A stretch of DNA of 64,000 bases from Euglena gracilis (taxonomy: Eukaryota > Euglenida > Euglenophyceae > Euglenales). Position numbers and translations under genes: made by a program. Of this stretch, positions 55,101 through 64,000 are shown one piece after another (the first letter of the stretch is position 1; every line of letters starts with the position of its first letter). Under the pieces are notes generated by a model. The model ran no database searches, had not been told where the DNA came from, and saw only the letters and a list, made by a program, of their open reading frames with translations. The stretch is from positions 35,697,703 through 35,761,702 of the forward strand of contig CP154954.1 in the NCBI GenBank assembly GCA_039621445.1, given 5' to 3'.

Positions 55101-58100
55101 GTGCTCATTTCTTGCAACCAAAATTCCCGCTGCATGTTTTTCTTAACATTAAACCACGACAATCATGAAACCAACGGGTCCCCTGACTTTGGAGGCCTCC
55201 TGGAACACCCATTCGGTTACTCGGAGTAAGGCCCAATTTGGTCCATTTTTACGTGGTAACCTGGGCTGACCTGGTAAATGTCCCCCAGAATGGTCGCATG
55301 CACCCATCTAAATGTGCTCATTCCTTACAACCAACATTCCCGCTGCATGTTTTTCTTTCCATTAAAACACGACAATCATGAAACCAACGGGTCCCCTGAC
55401 TTTGGAGGCCTCCTGGAACACCCATTCGGTTACTCGGAGTAAGGCCCAATTTGGTCCATTTTTACATGGTAAGCTGGGCTGACCTGGTATGTGTCCCTCG
55501 GAATGGTCGAATGCACCCATCTAAATGTGCTCATTTCTTGCAACCAACATTCCCGCTGCATGTTTTTCTTACCATTAAACCACGACAATCATGAAACCAA
55601 CGGGTGCTCTGACTTTGGAGGCCTCCTGGAACACCCATTCGGTTACTCGGAGTAAGGCCCAATTTGGTCCATTTTTACACGGTAACCTGGGCTGACTGGT
55701 AAATGTCCCCCGGAATGGTCGAATGGCCCCATCTAAATGTGCTCATTTCTTGCAACCAACATTCCCGCTGCATGTTTTTCTTACCATTAAACCACGACAA
55801 TCATGAAACCAACGGGTCCCCTGACTTTGGAGGCCTCCTGGAACACCCATTCGGTTACTCGGAGTAAGGCCCAATTTGGTCCATTTTTACATGGTAACCT
55901 GGGCTGACCTGGTAAATGTCCCCCGGAATGGTCGAATGCACCCATCTAAATGTGCTGATTTTTTGCAACCAACATTCCCGCTGCATGTTTTTCTTACCAT
56001 TAAACCGCGACAATCATGAAACCAACGGGTCCCCTGACATTGGAGGCATCCTGGAACACCCATTCGGTTACTCGGAGTAAGGCCCAATTTGGTCCATTTT
56101 TACGTGGTAACCTGGGCTGACCTGGTAAATGTCCCCCAGAATGGTCGCATGCACCCATCTAAATGTGCTCATTTCTTGCAACCAACATTCACGCTGCATT
56201 TTTTTCTTTCCATTAAAACACAAAAATCATGAAACCAACGGGTCCCCTGACTTTGGAGGTCTCCTGGCACACCCATTCGGTTACTCGGAGTAAGGCCCAA
56301 TTTGGTCCATTTTTACATGGTAACCTGGGCTGACCTGGTATGTGTCCTCCGGAATGGTCGAATGCACCCATCTAAATGTGCTCATTTCTTGCAACCAACA
56401 TTCCCGCTGCATGTTTTTCTTACCATTAAACCACGACAATCATGAAACCAACGGGTGCTCTGACTTTGGAGGCCTCCTGGAACACCCATTCGGTTACTCG
56501 GAGTAAGGCCCAATTCGGTCCATTTTTACGCGGTAACCTGGGCTGACCTGGAAAACGTCCCCCAGAGTGGTCGCATGCACCCATCTAAATGTGCTCATTC
56601 CTTACAACCAACATTCCCGCTGCATGTTTTTCTTTCCATTAAAACACGACAATCATGAAACCAACGGGTCCCCTGATTTTTGAGGCATCCTGGAACACCC
56701 ATTCGGTTACTCGGAGTAAGGCCCAGTTAGGTCCATTTTTTACACGGTAACCTGGGCTGACCTGGTAAATGTCCCCCAGAATGGTCGCATGCACCCATCT
56801 AAATGGGCTCATTCCTTGCAACCAACATTCCCGCTGCATGTTTTTCTTTCCATTAAAACATGACAATCATGAAACCAACGGGTCCCCTGACTTTGGAGGT
56901 CTCCTGGAACACCCATTCGGTTACTCGGAGTAAGGCCCAATTTGGTCCATTTTTACACGGTAACCTGGGCTGACCTGGTAAATGTCCCCCGGAATGGTCG
57001 AATGCACCCATCTAAATGTGCTCATTTCTTGCAACCAAAATTCCCGCTGCATGTTTTTCTTAACATTAAACCACGACAATCATGAAACCAACGGGTCCCC
57101 TGACTTTGGAGGCCTCCTGGAACACCCATTCGGTTACTCGGAGTAAGGCCCAATTTGGTCCAATTTTACGTGGTAACCTGGGCTGACCTGGTAAATGTCC
57201 CCCAGAATGGTCGCATGCACCCATCTAAATGTGCTCATTCCTTACAACCAACATTCCCGCTGCATGTTTTTCTTTCCATTAAAACACGACAATCATGAAA
57301 CCAACGGGTCCCCTGACTTTGGAGGCCTCCTGGAACACCCATTCGGTTACTCGGAGTAAGGCCCAATTTGGTCCATTTTTACATGGTAAGCTGGGCTGAC
57401 CTGGTATGTGTCCCTCGGAATGGTCGAATGCACCCATCTAAATGTGCTCATTTCTTGCAACCAACATTCCCGCTGCATGTTTTTCTTACCATTAAACCAC
57501 GACAATCATGAAACCAACGGGTGCTCTGACTTTGGAGGCCTCCTGGAACACCCATTCGGTTACTCGGAGTAAGGCCCAATTTGGTCCATTTTTACACGGT
57601 AACCTGGGCTGACTGGTAAATGTCCCCCGGAATGGTCGAATGGCCCCATCTAAATGTGCTCATTTCTTGCAACCAACATTCCCGCTGCATGTTTTTCTTA
57701 CCATTAAACCACGACAATCATGAAACCAACGGGTCCCCTGACTTTGGAGGCCTCCTGGAACACCCATTCGGTTACTCGGAGTAAGGCCCAATTTGGTCCA
57801 TTTTTACATGGTAACCTGGGCTGACCTGGTAAATGTCCCCCGGAATGGTCGAATGCACCCATCTAAATGTGCTGATGTCATGCAACCAACACTCCCGCTG
57901 CATGTGCTTCTTACCATTCAAACCACGGCAATCAGGAAACCAACGGGTCCCCTGACTTTGGAGGCCTCCTGGAACACCCATTCGGTTACTCGGAGTAAGG
58001 CCCAATTTGGTCCAATTTTACGTGGTAACCTGGGCTGACCTGGTAAATGTCCCCCAGAATGGTCGCATGCACCCATCTAAATGTGCTCATTTCTTGCAAC

Positions 58101-58820
58101 CAACATTCACGCTGCATTTTTTTCTTTCCATTAAAACACAAAAATCATGAAACCAACGGGTCCCCTGACTTTGGAGGTCTCCTGGCACACCCATTCGGTT
58201 ACTCGGAGTAAGGCCCAATTTGGTCCATTTTTACATGGTAACCTGGGCTGACCTGGTATGTGTCCTCCGGAATGGTCGAATGCACCCATCTAAATGTGCT
58301 CATTTCTTGCAACCAACATTCCCGCTGCATGTTTTTCTTACCATTAAACCACGACAATCATGAAACCAACGGGTGCTCTGACTCTGGAGGCCTCCTGGAA
58401 CACCCATTCGGTTACTCGGAGTAAGGCCCAATTCGGTCCATTTTTACGCGGTAACCTGGGCTGACCTGGAAAACGTCCCCCAGAGTGGTCGCATGCACCC
58501 ATCTAAATGTGCTCATTCCTTACAACCAACATTCCCGCTGCATGTTTTTCTTTCCATTAAAACACGACAATCATGAAACCAACGGGTCCCCTGATTTTTG
58601 AGGCATCCTGGAACACCCATTCGGTTACTCGGAGTAAGGCCCAGTTAGGTCCATTTTTTACACGGTAACCTGGGCTGACCTGGTAAATGTCCCCCAGAAT
58701 GGTCGCATGCACCCATCTAAATGGGCTCATTCCTTGCAACCAACATTCCCGCTGCATGTTTTTCTTTCCATTAAAACATGACAATCATGAAACCAACGGG
58801 TCCCCTGACTTTGGAGGTCT
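52180..58820 (+). repeat. Nine- and ten-monomer higher-order duplications
   Basis: The variant GATTTTAAAGGCATCC and the following GGTAGAATG monomer occur at about 52205/52530 and 54333/54655 (offset about 2129). A set with GGTATGTGTCC, GATTTTTGAGGCATCC and AAATGGGCTC occurs at about 55260-56880 and again about 1918 bases later, to about 58800. Confidence 0.75.
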
Positions 58821-59578
58821 CCTGGAACACCCATTCGGTTACTCGGAGTAAGGCCCAATTTGGTCCATTTTTATATGGTAACCTGGCCTGACCTGGTAAA
58901 TGTTTCCCGGAATGGTCGAATGCACCCATCTAAATGTGCTGAAGTCTTGCAACCAAGATTCCCGCTGCATGTTTTTCTTCCCATTAAACCACGACAATCA
59001 TGAAACCAACGGGTCCCCTGACTTTGGAGGCCTCCTGGAACACCCATTCGGTTACTCGGAGTAGGCCCAATTTGGTCCGTTTTTACATGGTAACCTGGGC
59101 TGACCTGGTAAATGTCCCCCGGAATGGTCGAATGCACCCATCTAAATGTGCTCATTTCTTGCAACCAAGAATCCCGCTGCATGTTTTTCTTCCCATTAAA
59201 GCATTGCAACCAACGTTCCCTCTGCATGTTTTTCTTACCATTGGAACACGACAATCATGATACCAACGGTCCCCTGACTTTTGAGGCCTCCTGGAACACC
59301 CATTCGGTTACTCGGAGTAAGGCCCGTTGTTACATTGTAACCTGGGCTGACCTGGTAAATGTCCCCCGGAATGGTCGAATGCAAACCATCTAAATGTGCT
59401 CATTTCTTGCAACCAACATTCCCGCTGCATGTTTTTCTTACCATTGAACCACGACAGTCATGAAACCAACGGGTCCCCTGACTTTGGAGGCCTCCTGGAA
59501 CACCCATTCGGTTACTCGGAGTAATGCCCAATTTGGTCCATTTTTACATGGTAACCTGGGCTGACCTGGTAAATGTCC

Positions 59579-62500
59579 CGGGGGAAAAAAACTTTTGCTT
59601 ACCATTACCATCCAGCCACCCTTTGGGCAGTATTAAAATCTCGAACCCAACTCTGACGACTGAATTACTATTTCTATCTTCGTCCCAAAAAAATGGCAAA
59701 TCATGTGGAATGCCCCATTCTACTTTTGGGACACCCTGGTGGATCACTTCACAAGAAACCCCGTCCCCTTTTTTGGGAGGTGAAAAAATGGAGCAAAATG
59801 GGTTAGGAAAAAGGGGCTGGGGACACACAATCACTTGGTCACTGGCCGGCCGCCCCCCTTTCCTGGGGACAGAGTGACTGTTCAGTCTCTGGCCTGGACT
59901 CCCCCCCGGGGGGCGTCAGTAAAAAAAAACACCAAAATGACCTGGAATTTTTTGGCTTTTTAAATTTATGGTCGAATTTCTCTTGGATTCCAGAGTGGCC
60001 AATCCATCCGGGTAGTGACTGACTGGTTTTCCAGGGAAAAAAGTGTATGAATGGTTCTTGGAAGAGTAAAAAAATGACCCTCTGCGTGGTTCAATAAAAC
60101 ATTTTGTGGCTGGGTCAGCCAGGCAATTTTTTTGTTCTTTTTTGGTGAAGGAGCTGCAACACACACCAATCTGAACCGTTGCTTGGCATTTGGGTTCACG
60201 TGTGCAAAATTGTGTCGAACTGCAAAAAAAAAACTCGACGCAAAGCGCCAGAAGGAAAAATTTGACGCTTTGGGGGGGTGAGGGGAGAGGGGGGACACCT
60301 CCCACTTAAACCCCATACACCCTTCTTCTCTCGAAGCCTGTCAGGCCCCAGCCAGCGCGAACAACTGCACGGGCAGGACGTAGAGCAAGAACCCAGAGGC
60401 CTTCAGCACCCAGTTGTCCGGCTTGGCCTTGGATGGGCTCCGGGCTGGGCCAGGCTGGCGCAGAGGGGACCCTGACCTCAGTCCTCCACAGCCTCGGGGG
60501 ACAATTGGGGATGAGACCACAGAAATGCAGAGGCAGCCGGGGCAGAACGGGAAGGACGGGAAGAACCCTCACCCAGGAGGTGGGGGGTGACGCCCCCACC
60601 CACCACAGCACCTTCACAGATTTTTCAACAAATTTTTCCGGGCGCCAAATTTTTGGGGTCAAAAATTGGTGCTACGGAAATACGGAAGGAGGTGGGGGGT
60701 CGACCCCCCCCACCCCCCACCCACCACCCTGGCTGTATGGCCGATTCCCGTTCTGCCCTGGGGGCAACCAGGAACAACACAGCCGTGGCAAGGCTCTGCA
60801 CCTCTGAGGAGATTCCCCTCACTGGTGGGATCAGGCCTTTGCTGAAAGACCCTCGGGGTGGAAGGGGGCGGTCGGTGTCAGGCACGTGACAAAGGAAGCG
60901 GCCCGGAGGGCCTGTCCAGACTTCCACGGCGGTTGATCCGGGTTGCATTGTGCCCCGCGTGAACGCGGGTTTCCATCTGTTGCCGGAAATGGAGGTTTGG
61001 GGAGCATCACGTTCCCGCACTCTCGATGGTTGTGTGACAAATTAGTGGGAGTGGGCAAATGGCAGTGACTCGATGGAGGATGCTGGGTAAGTCCCGGTCT
61101 TATGCAAAATAATTGTTTAAACAATCGACACATGTGGGCAGGAGATTACTCAAACAAGCAGGAGGCAATAGAACTGGAAGAAACTTTCTTGCAACAAATT
61201 TTTTACGGGGAGACAATTTGAATTGGTTCTTTTGATGAGTTCTTGGCTGAGCATGGGAGCTTTATTTTATGGCGAGCAGTTGTAACAAGCAAGAATGAGT
61301 ATGCAGAATTCCTGTTCATGTTTCTCAACCAAAAGAGTGGTCCAATAAAAGCAAAAAGTCAAAATACGAACACAAGAAACGACTCTGCGGTGCCGATTTC
61401 CCCCTCCCTGTCAAAAGGATTTAAATCTTAAATCTACTATCAATGGCATTTAAAACCAATGTCATCATTTTCATGTTAGATGCCAGCACGTTGGCATGGT
61501 TGGTGCTGCAACGCAACACCCAGATAATCACTCTGAGAAAAAGAAATACAGCGAGTGCCACAGGGGGGGGTCAAAAGCTTGGAAGGTGACACCAGGGCGC
61601 AAGAAACTACATTTAAAAACTGGTGGCATCGTTAACGGGAGAGCTTCGCTGACTTTCATTCAGTTTTCCCTGAAAATTGAATCACTGGTCGAGTGCTTGA
61701 AGGACTGCCCACTATCTGACGCACTGGCTTGAATGCCTCGAGGGATGCGCTTCCATGCAATGCACGGTGCTGGTTTGTACTGCATTGGCTGCCAACCTCC
61801 CACCGTACTTGCCCACCCCCCCCCCATATATTGCCCAACTTGTCGCCCCCGGTCAGTTGCCACCAATTTGTGCTGCCGAACGTCAATCAGCCCTTCCCCT
61901 CCCCCCGGGGGATCACGAAGCAGTGGCATCCCCAGACGTCAATGCTCGAAGAACTTGTAAGAGCGAAGCCCGGGCGGGCCTCCAGCAGGGGCTCCTCCGG
62001 CTCGGGGATGGCGGCGGACGGGTCTGTCAACCGCCCGTGGTGGACAGCCTGGGCGTCCTGCTGGGAAGACTGCAGGGCGGCGGTCGCGGCGGCGACGACC
62101 AGCCGGGCGGTGGGCGGTGGGCCGCGGGCGGGGAGGGTGGGCGACCGCTGGGGGTGGACGGGCGGGTGGGGGGACCGGTGGGCGGAAGCAATTGGCAACA
62201 ATTTGCAAGTCATCAGAAGGACAGGTGAGCGAGCGAGTGCAGAAGGAACGGGTTTGGTGTGTACCTTTCCAGGGGACCAGGGGCGTGACTGGTCAACTGG
62301 AATCAGCCACTGTTCACCGGCATGACTTTTGAGGAGGCTGTTCTGAATCTGAGAAGGGCAGATTGCAACACCTTCCCAAACTGCTCCTGGAAAAGTCAGT
62401 ATTCAGGAAAGCAGCTGACGAGCCTTGTGGCAAATATTTCTGTTTGGATTTAAACAGGAACGCTGATGCGAGAGGTTTTCAGAGGGTGTCAGCGCCAAGA

Positions 62501-63043
62501 GCACTGAAATCCTTGACTATGAAGAATGAACCCTTGCGTAGAGACAGTTCTTCAAAAGGGTAACAGAAAAAAATGCACAGCGCTCCACTTGGTGCCAGAA
62601 ACGAGCACTCATTTTTGAGAAATAGCCAAATGTGACAAGGGACAGCTCTGATGAAAGATCCATTCCTTTCAAATCTCTCCACAGCTGTTGGAGGAGATGG
62701 AAAAACCACCTCCTCGGAGGGAAAATTGTTGAAATGCGACATGGTTTGTGTTTTCAAAAATCGTATATCAAAGCAGCGTCTTACCAACGTTTCCAGAGAA
62801 TTATCAAAAATGCACAGCCAAAAGTGGCATATTCTAACAACAAAATATAATGCACGGCTTGGTTCTGCCAGCCCCTGGATGCGCTTAATGTGGGGGAAAT
62901 AATAATCTTCAAGGTCCCTGAAGACTCCCAGAGGTTCAGCTGACTGGCAGGAAAAAGGTGCTGGGTGGAACCCACCCCCTGGGGGGGGACCCAAATGGTA
63001 CAAAACTGGACAGAGCACAATTGTCCAGCTGTCCAAAATGTGA
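59579..63043. other. Single-copy island between opposed satellite blocks
   Basis: No satellite sequence and no transposon domain recognised. 60222-60290 resembles the CGAAGCGCCGGAAGAAAATTTTTGACC motif of the palindrome arms. 61.95-62.18 kb is strongly GC-rich. Frames of up to about 200 codons exist on both strands, but none shows a family motif. A possible short terminal exon is on the minus strand near 60340-60460. Confidence 0.7.
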
Positions 63044-64000
63044 TTGCAAGAAATGAGCAGATTTAGATGGGTGCATTCGACCATTCCGGGGGACATTTAC
63101 CAGGTCAGCCCAGGTTACCATGTAAAAATGGACCAAATTGGGCCATACTCCGAGTTACCGAATGGGTGTTGCAGGGAGGCCTCCAAGGTCAGGGGACCCG
63201 TTGGTTTCATGATTGTCGTGGTTTAATGGTAAGAAAAGCATGCAGCGGGAATGTTGGTTGCAAGAAATGAGCACATTTAGATGGGTGCATTCGACCATTC
63301 CGGGGGACATTTACCAGGTCAGCCCAGGTTACCATGTAAAAATGGACCAAATTGGGCCTTACTCCGAGTAACCGAATGGGTGTTCCAGGAGCCCTCCAAA
63401 GTCAGGGGACCCGTTGGTTTCATGATTGTCGTGGTTTAATGGTAAGAAAAACATGCAGCGGGAAGGTTGGTTGCAAGAAATGAGCAGATTTAGATGGGTG
63501 CATTCGACCATTCCGGGGGACATTTACCAGGTCAGCCCAGGTTACCATGTAAAAATGGACCAAATTGGGCCTTACTCCGAGTAACCGAATGGGTGTTCCA
63601 GGAGGCCTCCAAAGTCAGGGGACCCGTTGGTTTCATGATTGTCGTGGTTTAATGGTAAGAAAAACATGCAGCCGGAAGGTTGGTTGCAAGAAATGAGCAG
63701 ATTTAGATGGGTGCATTCGACCATTCCGGGGGACATTTACCAGGTCAGCCCAGGTTCCCATGTAAAAATGGACCAAATTGGGCCTTACTCCGAGTTACCG
63801 AATGGGTGTTCCAGGAGGCCTCCAAAGTCAGGGGACCCGTTGGTTTCATGGTTGTCGTGGTTTAATGGTAAGAAGAAACATGCAGCGGGAAGGTTGGTTG
63901 CAAGAAATCAGCACATTTAGATGGGTTCATTCGACCATTCCGGGGGACATTTACCAGGTCAGCCCAGGTTACCATGTAAAAATGGACCAAATTGGGCCTT
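63044..64000 (-). repeat. 213-bp satellite, inverted orientation
   Basis: About 4.5 monomers of the same satellite as 34002-59578 in reverse complement (for example GATGGGTGCATTCGACCATTCC), continuing to the window end. The first unit begins TGCAAGAAATGAGC and is slightly diverged (TTGCAGGGAGG). Confidence 0.95.

Larger units (their letters stand above)
34002..59578 (+). repeat. 213-bp tandem satellite array, about 120 copies
   Basis: CATCTAAATGTGCTCATTTC recurs at 34003, 34216, 34429 and so on, a 213-bp period with 1-2 bp indels. Monomers are mostly highly similar, with variants (CGACAATC or CGGCCATC; ATTCGG or ATTAGG). Each contains the palindrome GGAGGCCTCC and the hairpin TTACTC-G-GAGTAA. 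Small frames of 60-140 codons recurring every 213 bases are by-products. No gene is seen in this 25.6 kb. Confidence 0.97.

Noticed and set aside
34002-59578. Dozens of 60-140 codon frames in the satellite
   Set aside because: They recur with the 213-bp period on both strands and differ wherever a monomer has an indel; they are by-products of the repeat.
34002-59578. CRISPR array
   Set aside because: Head-to-tail monomers of 213 bp have no short repeat/unique spacer alternation.
61755-62228. 157-codon Gly/Arg-rich frame in GC-rich DNA
   Set aside because: High GC depletes stop codons; competing frames of similar length are open on both strands.
62479-63096. 205-codon frame on the minus strand across the island/satellite edge
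   Set aside because: It begins in the inverted satellite and shows no motif; probably chance.

Overview
The window is repeat-dominated nuclear DNA from a eukaryote, not a prokaryote. It has no bacterial-style operons, no rRNA and no recognisable tRNA gene. It carries Ty3/gypsy-type LTR retrotransposons with a chromodomain, a splice-acceptor-like site, long trinucleotide tracts and a tandem satellite of about 120 copies. The species cannot be named from sequence. The primer-binding site (TGGTAGCAGA) matches the 3' end of a metazoan-type initiator-Met tRNA better than the plant one, which is a weak hint only.

Layout. (1) 1-11.66 kb: GGA, GCAGGA, ACG and ATT microsatellites surround a very large imperfect palindrome. 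Its left arm is about 2.89-4.99 kb, its spacer is AT-rich and GGA-rich repeat, and its right arm is about 5.75-7.98 kb. The arms contain nested smaller hairpins, one with a 63-bp stem. The tract decays into an almost T-free A/C/G-rich stretch at 9.58-11.66 kb. (2) 11.66-17.20 kb, + strand: element E1, a 5'-truncated Ty3-like retrotransposon (gag tail, protease, RT, RNase H). Its pol is interrupted by D, an internally deleted relative inserted in antisense at 12.755-14.210 kb. (3) 17.198-34.001 kb, - strand: element E2, a 16.8-kb LTR element with near-identical 409-bp LTRs, PBS, 1360-aa gag, an in-frame UAG, pol with integrase and chromodomain, then about 6.5 kb of extra ORFs before the 3' LTR. 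(4) 34.00-59.58 kb: a 213-bp satellite in direct tandem with local higher-order duplications. (5) 59.58-63.04 kb: single-copy sequence. (6) 63.04-64.00 kb: the same satellite in inverted orientation.

The most striking signal is a dense population of tiny hairpins, with 5-9 bp stems and T-rich 3-5 nt loops such as TTT, TTCAT, GTAAT and CTTC on the + strand of E2. They lie in the LTRs and inside the coding regions of E2, about every 20-150 bp in places. E1 and E2 are diverged copies of the same family. At homologous hairpins the stems differ by paired, compensatory changes (A-T to G-C, A-T to T-A), some synonymous and some not. The larger hairpins in the 3-7 kb palindrome show the same paired changes between its two arms. 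Either strong selection keeps these structures, or a host process such as short-range template switching repeatedly copies one arm onto the other. Several hairpins also fall exactly where reading frames break.

E2 gag and pol share one frame separated by a single TAG, followed at once by a 13-bp stem conserved in E1. This suggests stop-codon readthrough. The 3' ORFs sit behind a polypyrimidine-CAG acceptor, as expected of a spliced subgenomic message, but they are not envelope-like and I do not recognise them.
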